A stretch of DNA of 64,000 nucleotides from JAAZGD01 sp964383845 (GTDB lineage: Bacteria; Bacillota; Clostridia; Peptostreptococcales; Anaerovoracaceae). The translations under genes were made by a program, and so were the position numbers. The stretch is from assembly GCA_964383845.1 (NCBI GenBank), contig CAYLIF010000002.1, positions 1-64,000 on the forward strand. Direction: 5' to 3'. The notes beneath the pieces were generated by a model, which saw nothing but the letters and a program-made list of their open reading frames with translations, did no database searches and was not told where the DNA came from. Of the stretch, positions 6,118-14,289 are shown one piece after another; position 1 is the stretch's first letter, and each line of letters begins with the position of its first letter.

Positions 6118-8088
6118 TTGCTTAATTCATTGCAAGAAAAACAGAACACCCTTTATTCCAACTGGAAATCCTATGTATTTGAAGACAACCCCATGCCTCT
6201 TTCGGCAGAGAATATGGATCTCTTGATTTTTGATTCATGGAATCGTTCCAAATCATATGGAGTTTCCCCCATGGCTGTCAACCATCAGCAATTAGATGCC
6301 ACAGCTCTTAGTTTAAGAATTAAAAATAATCAAGCCTTAATATCCGTTGCTCATAGCTATATCGAGAAACTTTATTCATATGTACAAGGAAGCAACTTCA
6401 TCATAGCTTTAGCAGATAGAGAAGGATACGTTATTGATTTAATAGGAAAAGACTTTCCCATACAGAATAGTGCCAAAGAGACAGGGCTAGGCCTTGGGAG
6501 TAATCGGAGTGAAGAAAGTGTTGGAACAAGCGGTATAGGAACATGCCTAGCAGTGAGAGAACCTGTACAAATATTGGGATATGAACATTATTTAGAAACT
6601 CACCACCGTTATGTTTCAGCTGCCGCTCCAATAAAAAATAATCGAGCTAATCTTATGGGATGTCTAGCCCTTATTGGCCCAAAGGAGTTTGCCAATGATC
6701 ACACCCTTGGTATGGTATGCGCTGCTGTAGATGGCCTAGAAAAAGAAATGATAGTTCGCCAAGCAAATGAAGATATTATACGCATCAACAGCCAATTGTT
6801 TAGTACCATTCAATCAATTTCAGCAGGAATTATTATGATTGATAGCATGGGAATCATAACCCATCACAATAGCCGGGCCTCCCAATTTCTTAAGCTAACA
6901 AGCCAGAATTTGGAAAAAGAAAATATATCTAATTTACTTAACTTAAAGAAGCCTTCTTTTAACCCTGTTGATTTGAAAGCTAATTTTTACAGAAAAGAGG
7001 TTACCCTTACCAACCACAAAGGAGATCCTTTATATTTATTTCTTTCAGCATCTATTATCTATAATAAGAAGCAAGTAAAGATTGGCACAGTATTGGTCTT
7101 TGAGGAACAACAGCAAATTCATAAAATCATAAGTAAACTCAGTGGATTTACTGCGAACTATACTTTCGATAAAATAATAGGAAATTCTACATCTTTGAAA
7201 AAGGTTATTGATATGGGTAAGGTTGCCTCCTTAAGCGATTCTAATGTTTTGATTCTTGGAGAAAGCGGAACAGGAAAAGAACTTTTTGCCCAATCAATAC
7301 ACAATGCCAGCAGCCGGTCAAAAGGTCCCTTTGTAGCTATTAACTGTGCTTCCCTACCAAAGAATCTTATTGAAAGTGAACTTTTTGGATATGAAGGAGG
7401 TTCTTTTACAGGGGCTAACAAAGAAGGTCGTCCTGGCAAGTTCGAGTTAGCAGCAGGAGGAACTATATTTCTAGATGAAATAGGAGATATGCCTCTTGAC
7501 CTTCAATCATCTCTTTTGAGAGTACTGCAAAGCAGGGAGATTATAAGGGTTGGTGGTAAACAATCAAAAAAGATTGATGTGCGAATTGTGGCTGCAACAA
7601 ATCAGGATTTACACAAGGCTATACACAATAAAACTTTCCGAAGCGATTTGTATTACAGGCTTAATGTTCTTTCAATAGAAATTCCTCCCCTAAGGCAACG
7701 ATTGTCAGATGTTTCTGTATTGGCCAATTACTTTATCGGCCACTATAACAAGACAGTAGGAAAATCAGTAAAAAAAATATCTCCAGCTGCTATGGATGTT
7801 TTAACTTCATACAGCTGGCCGGGAAATGTAAGAGAGTTAGAGAATGTTATTGAATCCAGTATCAACATAACACAAAGTGATATCATTGAAAAAGAGGATC
7901 TTCCAAACTCTCTTGGTGCAAAAGTTACAAGCCAAGATAAAGTAGCCTTAATCCCGTCTGAGTTTGAGCCTTCAATAGCCAGAGAACATGAAAGAATTAT
8001 AGAAGCTTTGAAAATAGAAAAGGGAAACGTAACCAATGCTTCAATAGCATTAAATATACCAAAGAGGACTTTATATCGAAAAATCTAA
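6118..8088 (+). CDS. Sigma-54 dependent enhancer-binding protein, AcoR-like (GAF-PAS-AAA+-Fis)
   Basis: The 656-residue activator has an AcoR-type N-terminus with a GAF-like sensor (about 60-220; SEESVGTSGIGTCLAVREPV), a PAS-like domain (about 230-340) and a sigma-54 AAA+ domain: Walker A GESGTGKE at 381-388, the sigma-54 contact loop GSFTGA at 428-433 (usual GAFTGA), Walker B GGTIFLDEIGD, and YYRLNVL. A Fis-type HTH closes the protein, ending just after RTLYRKI, a few residues short of many relatives. The TTG start has AGGAG eight bases upstream. The consensus sigma-54 promoter 51 bp past its stop points to gutM-like/lplA as target. The small-molecule signal is unknown. Confidence 0.92.
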   Translation: MLNSLQEKQNTLYSNWKSYVFEDNPMPLSAENMDLLIFDSWNRSKSYGVSPMAVNHQQLDATALSLRIKNNQALISVAHSYIEKLYSYVQGSNFIIALADREGYVIDLIGKDFPIQNSAKETGLGLGSNRSEESVGTSGIGTCLAVREPVQILGYEHYLETHHRYVSAAAPIKNNRANLMGCLALIGPKEFANDHTLGMVCAAVDGLEKEMIVRQANEDIIRINSQLFSTIQSISAGIIMIDSMGIITHHNSRASQFLKLTSQNLEKENISNLLNLKKPSFNPVDLKANFYRKEVTLTNHKGDPLYLFLSASIIYNKKQVKIGTVLVFEEQQQIHKIISKLSGFTANYTFDKIIGNSTSLKKVIDMGKVASLSDSNVLILGESGTGKELFAQSIHNASSRSKGPFVAINCASLPKNLIESELFGYEGGSFTGANKEGRPGKFELAAGGTIFLDEIGDMPLDLQSSLLRVLQSREIIRVGGKQSKKIDVRIVAATNQDLHKAIHNKTFRSDLYYRLNVLSIEIPPLRQRLSDVSVLANYFIGHYNKTVGKSVKKISPAAMDVLTSYSWPGNVRELENVIESSINITQSDIIEKEDLPNSLGAKVTSQDKVALIPSEFEPSIAREHERIIEALKIEKGNVTNASIALNIPKRTLYRKI

Positions 8089-8124
8089 AGATATGATATA
8101 GATTTAAGTGTATATCGTTTATGA

Positions 8125-8143
8125 TGCCATTTTTATCATGGCA
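8125..8143. promoter_or_regulatory. Inverted repeat TGCCAT-N7-ATGGCA overlapping the -24 element
   Basis: A perfect 6-bp inverted repeat whose right arm supplies the first bases of the sigma-54 -24 box. With flanks it reads as ATGCCA facing an inverted GTGCCA, the same hexamer as the array at 5996-6053. It could be a binding site that competes with or aids sigma-54 holoenzyme. Confidence 0.4.
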
Positions 8144-8154
8144 CGATAATTGCA
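8139..8154 (+). promoter_or_regulatory. Consensus sigma-54 (-24/-12) promoter
   Basis: TGGCACG at 8139-8145, four bases, then TTGCA at 8150-8154: an exact match to the TGGCACG-N4-TTGCW consensus. It lies 51 bp after the activator gene and 48 bp before the gutM-like start, so it should drive the gutM-like/lplA pair and need the adjacent activator. Confidence 0.88.
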
Positions 8155-8201
8155 ACATATTAATATAGTCGTTAACTTTGACATTGAAGGGAGAACAAAA
8201 T

Positions 8202-8582
8202 ATGTTTTGGGATATTATAATTATAGTAGGGATATTTTGGATAGTTATGAGCTTCTTTATTTTCATGCAAACAGTTCAAGTCAATAACATCTATAAGGTA
8301 CTTGAACCAATCGGAAAAGTCTACTCTGGAATGGACGCAGGTTTCATGCGGACTAGATACATAGCTTTTGCTGCAGTTGATTCGGGAGGAAAGGTACTTG
8401 ATGCCAGAATGCTGAAAGCCTCTAGGATTATTACCTTGGCAAAAACGCTGCCATTGGAAAGTTTGATCGGTAAAAACTTAAAAAATCTTGACGCTAATTC
8501 CTTGAATTTAGACAAACGGCAAAGCCTTGCCCTCTCAAATTTATCTAAGAACTACATTAAGCGAAGTGCCGGAGGCAAATAA
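8202..8582 (+). CDS. GutM-like small membrane protein
   Basis: The 126-residue protein has one N-terminal membrane helix (about 4-24) and a cytoplasmic domain whose pattern GKVYSGMDAGFMRTRYIAFAAVDSGGKVLDARMLKASRIITLAKTLP... resembles GutM (glucitol operon activator) family proteins. The ATG at 8202 is preceded by GAAGGGAG. It directly follows the sigma-54 promoter and its stop abuts the lplA start (TAA-ATG), so the two are co-translated. GutM was named for sugar-operon control, but here no sugar PTS is nearby; a link to lipoate scavenging is inferred from gene order only. Confidence 0.6.
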   Translation: MFWDIIIIVGIFWIVMSFFIFMQTVQVNNIYKVLEPIGKVYSGMDAGFMRTRYIAFAAVDSGGKVLDARMLKASRIITLAKTLPLESLIGKNLKNLDANSLNLDKRQSLALSNLSKNYIKRSAGGK

Positions 8583-9575
8583 ATGAAATGCATTGTAAGC
8601 CCATTCACAAGTTGTTTCCAAAATATTGCCAGTGAGGAATATTTCTTATCAGCCTTTGATGATGATGTTTTCTACTTATATATTAACGCCCCTTCCATTA
8701 TTGTGGGCAGGCATCAAAACACCTATGCAGAAATCAACCAGGAATACGTTGAAGAAAATGGGATACAAGTGGTACGGAGGATGTCAGGTGGTGGGGCCGT
8801 TTATCATGACCAGGGCAATCTAAATTATGGCTTCATCTCTAAAAATAAAGGCCAGGATATCGGCCAGGTCTTCCGTGAGTTCACCGTGCCTATTATTAAG
8901 GCCCTTCAAAAACTTCAGATAGACGCCAAGTTTTCAGGTAGAAATGACCTTGTAGTCGATGATAAGAAGATATCAGGTGTGGCACAATTTCAAAGTGGTG
9001 GAAAGACTCTACTCCATGGTACTCTGCTTTTCTCATCTGATATGACACGAGTATCTAAATCTTTAAATGTTAATCCAAGAAAGTTCCAAGATAAAAGTGT
9101 TAAGTCTATCAAAAATCGAGTAACTAATATTAGCCCCTACTTAAAAGCACCTCTTACCATTGAAGAGTTTACAACAATTATTTCCGATGAAGTAATAAAG
9201 CAGTTCCCTAATTCAGAAATCTATAAACTTAATGAACATGATAGGGCAGAAATCCAAAAGCTTGCAGATTCCAAATATTCAACTTGGGAATGGGTTTACG
9301 GGAATTCCCCAGAGTTCAAATACTGGAACACCTTGAAGTACAAACATGGTTTTCTCGATATCGGTCTAAATGTTGAATCCGCCACCATAAAAGAACTTTC
9401 TATCTATGGTGACTTTTTTGCTAAGAAGGATCTTGACCCCTTAGTGAAAAGTTTTGTGGGCTTACCTTACAAGAAAGATGCTGTATGCAATTTACTAGAA
9501 AATATCAATCTAGATGATTATTTCTTTGACTTACCCCAGGATCTTTTTATTGATAGCCTTTTCTCCAATTCTTAA
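8583..9575 (+). CDS. lplA: Lipoate-protein ligase A
   Basis: The 330-residue protein adenylates lipoate and attaches it to lysines of acceptor domains (2-oxoacid dehydrogenase E2, glycine cleavage H protein). It carries the catalytic-domain motifs RRMSGGGAVYHDQGNLNY (about 62-80), GRNDLVVDDKKISG (about 120) and HGTLLFSSD, plus the C-terminal accessory domain. Length is normal for bacterial two-domain LplA. The RBS (GGAGG) lies within the end of the gutM-like gene. Regulation by the upstream sigma-54 promoter is likely. No lipoylated acceptor gene is in the window, so the target enzyme is encoded elsewhere. Confidence 0.93.
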   Translation: MKCIVSPFTSCFQNIASEEYFLSAFDDDVFYLYINAPSIIVGRHQNTYAEINQEYVEENGIQVVRRMSGGGAVYHDQGNLNYGFISKNKGQDIGQVFREFTVPIIKALQKLQIDAKFSGRNDLVVDDKKISGVAQFQSGGKTLLHGTLLFSSDMTRVSKSLNVNPRKFQDKSVKSIKNRVTNISPYLKAPLTIEEFTTIISDEVIKQFPNSEIYKLNEHDRAEIQKLADSKYSTWEWVYGNSPEFKYWNTLKYKHGFLDIGLNVESATIKELSIYGDFFAKKDLDPLVKSFVGLPYKKDAVCNLLENINLDDYFFDLPQDLFIDSLFSNS

Positions 9576-9656
9576 TATACACTAGCAACACAACAACCAC
9601 CTTAAGCTATCAATCAAGTATTCGACTATAACATAGTATCTGGAGGGGTTAACTTT

Positions 9657-10637
9657 CTATTTACTATGTTTTAATTTATAGTAAAATCTTCCTTCTCTTA
9701 GATCTCTATGGATCTTTCCAGTAAAATGCAGATGTTGTAAATGGGCCATAGCCTCTTCTGATGCAAACCATTTTTGTGGCCCTGGGAAATCATCCCAATT
9801 CTCGGCCCTAATTCTCCAGCTCATTCTAGATGCCACATCTCTAACAGATAGTTGGCCTTCTTCTAACACTTCCAGTATTTCATTTAGCCTTGTCTTGTGA
9901 TGTAATCGCAATTCATCAATTCTTGTTTTATGGTCTTCTATAATATTCCTGTGAGAAGTAAATAAATAATTTATGTCAAATGGATATACCTTGTCCAAAC
10001 TGTTGAGATATGTGCCTAAGGTATCTTCTTCAAGACTCCAGAACCCAATGTTTGGAGTAATGCTATCAAGAATGTGGTCTCCACCAAAAAACAACTTATG
10101 TTCTTTTTCATATAAACCCATCTGGCCTGGCGTATGCCCTGGAATAGAAACAACTTCCAAGACATAATCATCAATTTTTATTTCGTCGCCTTCTTTTACG
10201 TATGTAAATTCTACAGGAGAATTTAAGGCGTACTTATAGCCTGGATGGTCTTTATAACTAGTATTATCTCTTTCTAAATCAAATAACGCCTTGAAACCAT
10301 CAAAGTGTTGCCAATAAGACTCTTGTGTCATATCATTTATTATCTTGCCATCTATCTCCCCAGAGTAAATTTTCACACCGGCTTCTTCAAAGAGGTTCGC
10401 CATCCCTGAATGATCAGAATGTAAGTGAGTTATAAATAGTTCTGCGTTCTTAATATCAACATCTAATTCTTTTAGCCCATTGAACAAGGCATCTATACAG
10501 GCCTTTCGATTAAAGCCAGTATCAATTATCAAAGACTTCTTATCACCCCTAATGATATAGACATTCAAGGCTTTTAAAGGATTATTTGGCAAAACCACTT
10601 TGATCATATAAATATTTTCGTATACTTTTTTTATCAA
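9657..10637 (-). CDS. Metallo-beta-lactamase-fold hydrolase
   Basis: A 326-residue cytosolic protein with the metal-binding motif THLHSDHSG (His71, His73, Asp75, His76), then GHTPGQMGLYE and FFGGDHIL supplying further ligands. A C-terminal helical region of about 100 residues (LRLHHKTRLNEILEVLEEGQLSVRDVASRM) resembles the winged-helix-like tail (BLACT_WH type) of many MBL hydrolases. The TTG start is preceded by GGGGTG; no better ATG with a ribosome site was found. Substrate is unknown. It is monocistronic and convergent with lplA. Confidence 0.82.
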   Translation of the reverse strand: MIKKVYENIYMIKVVLPNNPLKALNVYIIRGDKKSLIIDTGFNRKACIDALFNGLKELDVDIKNAELFITHLHSDHSGMANLFEEAGVKIYSGEIDGKIINDMTQESYWQHFDGFKALFDLERDNTSYKDHPGYKYALNSPVEFTYVKEGDEIKIDDYVLEVVSIPGHTPGQMGLYEKEHKLFFGGDHILDSITPNIGFWSLEEDTLGTYLNSLDKVYPFDINYLFTSHRNIIEDHKTRIDELRLHHKTRLNEILEVLEEGQLSVRDVASRMSWRIRAENWDDFPGPQKWFASEEAMAHLQHLHFTGKIHRDLREGRFYYKLKHSK

Positions 10638-10748
10638 CCTCTACACCCCGCTATATATTTACAAAGAAAATAAATTACCCCTAAGGATTTCCTGAATACG
10701 ATTGTATCAGAGAACTGATATTTATTGAAGGAATTGCTAGCCAAAAAT

Positions 10749-10775
10749 AAAACCCGAGGGAATCCCTCGGGTTTT
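10749..10775 (-). terminator. Strong hairpin terminator, probably the displaced tspO terminator
   Basis: AAAACCCGAGGGA at 10749-10761 pairs with TCCCTCGGGTTTT at 10763-10775. The minus-strand transcript ends TTTTATTTTTGG, a good U tract. No minus-strand gene ends immediately before it except tspO on the far side of the insertion sequence. The interval 10638-10833 has no gene. Confidence 0.8.
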
Positions 10776-10833
10776 GTAGAGTTCTTTTATTGATTTTTGT
10801 CAGTTAATCTCGTTTAGATTATTGTAGTAATTG

Positions 10834-10858
10834 GGTTCTATAATAAATGTTGGGGTGG
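10834..10858 (+). repeat. Left terminal inverted repeat of the ISL3 element
   Basis: Begins GGTTCT and ends GTTGGGGTGG. Pairs with the right repeat at 12280-12304 with 18 of 25 matches. Confidence 0.8.
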
Positions 10859-10981
10859 CAACTCGGAAAAGAGAAGCTGACCCGGCATTTTTTCTGTAAA
10901 AAAGGCAATAAAATAGAGCAATAGATCCTCATCTCATGTAGAATTAAATCACCACAAAATAATACTAAGGAGGTGGAACCT

Positions 10982-12160
10982 ATGCCCTATCAACATTATA
11001 CCGAAGATTTAACAGGATTAAAAGATATTATCGTTACTTTTGTGGAAAAAGAAGAAAACACCTTACATATTCATTTAGAAATGGAAAAACGAATTCACTG
11101 TTGTCCTAGTTGTGGTGAAAGGACAAGCAAGGTTCATGATTACAGGATTCAAAAGGTGAAAGATATTCCAACCTTTGGGAATTTTACTATTTTACACTTA
11201 AAGAAGCGACGACACGTCTGTACCCTTTGCGGTAAAAGGTTTTATGAAGAAGTGGAGTTTCTCCCTAAATATCATCGTATTACTAATCGGTTATTCGCAT
11301 ATTTACTTACGCTTTTTAGAGAGTCTTGGTCTACAAAAAGTATTGCGCAGCATAGTAATGTTTCTTCTACAACAGCTTCCAGAGCCTTAGACCATCTAAG
11401 CTATGGGCCTACTAAGCTCCCTAGAGTTCTTTCCATAGATGAGTTTAGGGGCAACTCAGGAGGTGAAAAGTTTCAATGTATTTTGACCGACTTGGAAAAG
11501 AAACAAATATTTGACATTCTCCCTAATAGAAAGCAAGAAGATTTATATGCATATTTTTCGAAATATCCTAACCCTAAGGACGTTGAAATTGTAGTGATGG
11601 ACATGTATACATCTTACAGAAGCCTAGCCAAAACCCTGTTTCCAGGAGCTAAGATTATCGCCGACCGATATCATTACAAAAGGTTAGTGGACTGGGCATT
11701 TGAAAATGTTCGCAAAGAGGTTCAAAAGAGTTTTTCAGATAGCAGACGGAAGTATTTTAAACATAGTCGAAGGTTACTATTAAAAAATTCTTCTAAGTTA
11801 AACTTGGAAGAATCACTAGAAATAGAAAGGATGCTATCTTTATCTGAGAAACTAAGGCAAGCATATATCATTAAATGTAACTTCGAGATTTTCATGAAAT
11901 GCGAAAACTCTCAAAGTGCCAGAAAGCAGCTAGGTATTTGGTTTATGTATGCTCAAAACTCTGGCGTACCTGAGTTTGCTAAAGTCACACAAACTTTTTC
12001 AAGATGGACCAAGGAAATCCTTAATTCCTTTGATTATCCATACACTAACGGATACACAGAAGGTTGTAACAACAAAATCAAAGTACTTAAACGCGTCGGT
12101 TACGGAATGCCTAACTTCGATCGGTTTAGACGTAGAATTATGCATTCTATGGCTCACTAA
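10982..12160 (+). CDS. ISL3-family transposase
   Basis: The 392-residue transposase has an N-terminal zinc-binding region (CCPSC near 42 and CTLCGKRF about 40 residues later), a helix-turn-helix stretch (TKSIAQHSNVSSTTASRAL) and the DDE-type core with LSIDEF, VVMDMY and a C-terminal TNGYTEGCNNKIKVLKR block that holds the catalytic Glu. Length is normal, so it appears intact. The ATG has AGGAGGTGG seven to eight bases upstream; a GTG three codons earlier overlaps that ribosome site. It mediates movement of the surrounding element. Confidence 0.92.
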   Translation: MPYQHYTEDLTGLKDIIVTFVEKEENTLHIHLEMEKRIHCCPSCGERTSKVHDYRIQKVKDIPTFGNFTILHLKKRRHVCTLCGKRFYEEVEFLPKYHRITNRLFAYLLTLFRESWSTKSIAQHSNVSSTTASRALDHLSYGPTKLPRVLSIDEFRGNSGGEKFQCILTDLEKKQIFDILPNRKQEDLYAYFSKYPNPKDVEIVVMDMYTSYRSLAKTLFPGAKIIADRYHYKRLVDWAFENVRKEVQKSFSDSRRKYFKHSRRLLLKNSSKLNLEESLEIERMLSLSEKLRQAYIIKCNFEIFMKCENSQSARKQLGIWFMYAQNSGVPEFAKVTQTFSRWTKEILNSFDYPYTNGYTEGCNNKIKVLKRVGYGMPNFDRFRRRIMHSMAH

Positions 12161-12279
12161 AAATCAATTTATTAATTCCATAAGATGAGAAATTTATTTG
12201 CCTGCTCTTAATTAAAAACCAGATGAGAAACCTTTGTCTCCCATCTGGAAAAATGCTTAAGTTTTATTCAATTTTGACC

Positions 12280-12304
12280 CCACCCCAACGGTTGACGCAG
12301 AACC
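12280..12304 (-). repeat. Right terminal inverted repeat of the ISL3 element
   Basis: Read on the minus strand it begins GGTTCT and ends GTTGGGGTGG, matching the left end. Confidence 0.8.
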
Positions 12305-12386
12305 TCTTTTTAATGATTTTTGCCAGATTCAATTTTTATTTTCTTATTTTGATAGATCCTATGGGATGCTTTTCTTCTTACTATAC

Positions 12387-13175
12387 CTAGCTTAGTTTTA
12401 CTGAAAGCAGTGAAAATTTGTTTCTATAAAGTTGTAAGCCTGCAATTAATATTAACACAATTATTCCAGCTAAAGCTACATTTTGTAAAAGTTCATATTC
12501 TCCATTAAATCCTTCTGGAGCTTTTAGAAAATTATATATACCAAAAAAGGCCCAAGCGATTGGAAGCGGAAGTACTGCATTACGAAGATTTAGGGTTACT
12601 AGTAAAACCAAAATTATTGCTATTAAAAGGGCTATTATTGACCAGGTTTCTTGAGGGATACCAAAGCCACCCCACTCTAGTTTAACAAGTGAAGCTGCAA
12701 CATTGACTACGGTAGCAATGAATAACCATCCTGTATATAAGCCAAAGGTTAAGGGCAAGAGGAAATGCTTTCTATCGCTAATCTTCTTTAATCTAGTACA
12801 GATCATAGCTAGAGTTATTAGAAATCCCAAAATAAAGAGGGTGGATAGTTCTATCAGCAAGAAGGAAAATATAACAATCCAAGCAATATTGAATAAGCAA
12901 GAGAGCCTAAATAATCCGGAAATTTCATCTATTGCCTTTTGGTAATAGGAATCGCTTTTTTTCACTATCATCACAATTATTGAAATTAACAGCAGTATAT
13001 AAATTACACTCCATATACTAAATGTAGAAGGAGCAGGGGTAATCAGGGTAAGATACATATCGGAAATTTCTTTTTGAGAATAACCGTTTATCATTCCTGA
13101 CGCACCTAGCGCATTTACCACTAAGGTAAGGATGAAAAATATACCATTAATCCAGGTGTTTTTTGTTGTACTCAT
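12387..13175 (-). CDS. TspO/MBR-related tryptophan-rich sensory protein (long form)
   Basis: The 262-residue integral membrane protein has about seven or eight hydrophobic segments. ITPAPSTFSIWSVIYILL near residue 45 and GLYTGWLFIATVVNVAA near 145 correspond to the TspO/MBR motif and its repeat-like partner. Classical TspO is about 160 residues, so this belongs to the longer bacterial group often labelled tryptophan-rich sensory protein. TspO proteins bind tetrapyrroles; the ligand here is unknown. AAAGGA lies upstream of the ATG. Its natural terminator seems separated by the downstream insertion sequence. Confidence 0.75.
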   Translation of the reverse strand: MSTTKNTWINGIFFILTLVVNALGASGMINGYSQKEISDMYLTLITPAPSTFSIWSVIYILLLISIIVMIVKKSDSYYQKAIDEISGLFRLSCLFNIAWIVIFSFLLIELSTLFILGFLITLAMICTRLKKISDRKHFLLPLTFGLYTGWLFIATVVNVAASLVKLEWGGFGIPQETWSIIALLIAIILVLLVTLNLRNAVLPLPIAWAFFGIYNFLKAPEGFNGEYELLQNVALAGIIVLILIAGLQLYRNKFSLLSVKLS

Positions 13176-13319
13176 AATAAAACCGTCCTTTCTTAGATAA
13201 CTTTTTATATTAAATCATGTTTTTATAATTACTAAAATATATTTACCCAGACCTGTGTCTAACCAATCTTTTTACTTCACATTACTAAGGTTAAACAAGA
13301 GAGGTGCCGCCTTAAACAT

Positions 13320-13349
13320 TTGACCCTTAAGTGAATTTCTTGATATAAT
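13320..13349 (+). promoter_or_regulatory. Sigma-A promoter of the enoyl-CoA hydratase gene
   Basis: TTGACC at 13320-13325 and TATAAT at 13344-13349 with an 18-bp spacer, about 70 bp before the ATG. Confidence 0.65.
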
Positions 13350-13419
13350 AAAGATACTTGAAACAATCTTGTATCTAATTATAAATCACAATTCGAAAAA
13401 ATTCAAAAGGAGTACCACC

Positions 13420-14199
13420 ATGAAATATAAAGCAGTTTTAGTTGAAAAGAAAGAACATATCGGTATTATAACTTTGAATCGTCCTGAGAGCCTAAATACT
13501 TTTGATGTGCCCTTAGCGACTGAATTGAACCAGGCCTTAAAGGACCTAGACGCAGATGAAGATACTCGAGTAGTTATTATCCGTGGAGCAGGGAAAGGCT
13601 TTTGTGCAGGAATAGATGTAAGCGCTCTATCAGAAGGCAAGAGCCCTTTAGAGTATTATGAATGGATCACATTAATGGACGAGTGGTCTATTACTATTTC
13701 AAAAATGAAGAAGCCTGTAATTGCCTCTGCACACAAAATTGCTGTAGCAAATGGTATAGGCATAGTTGCTTCTTCTGATCTATGTGTAGCTGCAGAAGGC
13801 ACACGGTTTGGAGCTACAGCAGTAAATGTGGGCTTGTTCTGTATGGGTCCAGCTGTTGCCCTATCGCGAAATCTTGGGAGGAAAAAATCCTTAGAGTTGT
13901 TACTCACTGGGGAAATGATTGATGCTAGAGAAGCAGAGAGAATCGGCTTAATCAATAAGGTGGTTCCTTTGGACCAACTTGAAGAAGAAACAATGAAATT
14001 GGCCCGAACCTTAGCCGCTAAAAGCCCTCTTGGACTTCAAATGGGCAAACAATCCTTTTACAAGATGGCAGACCTTCCCTATGAAAAAGCCTATGAGCTA
14101 ACAGGGAATCATTTTGCAATGCTTTGTACGACAGAAGATGCCCATGAAGGTGTTGATGCTTTTTTCAATAAAAGAGAAGCCGATTGGAAACTCAAGTAA
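13420..14199 (+). CDS. Enoyl-CoA hydratase/isomerase family protein
   Basis: The 259-residue crotonase-fold protein has the first oxyanion-hole segment GAGKGFCAGIDVSAL (about 62-76) and the second region around VASSDLCVAAEGTRFGATAVNVGLF (about 115-140). The ATG at 13420 follows AAAAGGAG. The Glu of classical hydratases in the second active-site region is not clearly present (VGLFCMG where hydratases have PE.xLG), so isomerase, hydrolase or other crotonase chemistry is possible. It is monocistronic with its own promoter and carries no neighbouring beta-oxidation genes. Confidence 0.82.
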   Translation: MKYKAVLVEKKEHIGIITLNRPESLNTFDVPLATELNQALKDLDADEDTRVVIIRGAGKGFCAGIDVSALSEGKSPLEYYEWITLMDEWSITISKMKKPVIASAHKIAVANGIGIVASSDLCVAAEGTRFGATAVNVGLFCMGPAVALSRNLGRKKSLELLLTGEMIDAREAERIGLINKVVPLDQLEEETMKLARTLAAKSPLGLQMGKQSFYKMADLPYEKAYELTGNHFAMLCTTEDAHEGVDAFFNKREADWKLK

Positions 14200-14289
14200 A
14201 GCAAAAACCCACTCCTTTAAGCTATATTTTGAAAACTAACTCATAGGGGTCGGTTTAGATATTACTCTGGTGTTGCTCTTGAATGGATT

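Larger units (their letters stand above)
10834..12304 (+). mobile_element. ISL3-family insertion sequence
   Basis: Bounded by imperfect 25-bp inverted repeats: left 10834-10858 and right 12280-12304, both starting GGTTCT and ending GTTGGGGTGG when read inward, 18 of 25 positions matching. It carries one full-length transposase. The expected 8-bp target duplication was not seen at these ends, so it may be old or the target repeat has decayed. A short imperfect hairpin (12220-12249) lies between transposase and right end. Confidence 0.85.

Noticed and set aside
8095..8116. GATATA-N10-TATATC inverted repeat as activator binding site
   Set aside because: Short, purely AT-rich arms are expected by chance here, and it does not resemble the array hexamer.
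12220..12249. Terminator inside the ISL3 element
   Set aside because: CCAGATG/CATCTGG can pair but the inner stem is interrupted and no T run follows.
10779..12335. Similar 27-bp flanks on both sides of the ISL3 element as a target duplication
   Set aside because: The match is imperfect, T-rich and not adjacent to both element ends, so it is not the 8-bp duplication expected for the family.
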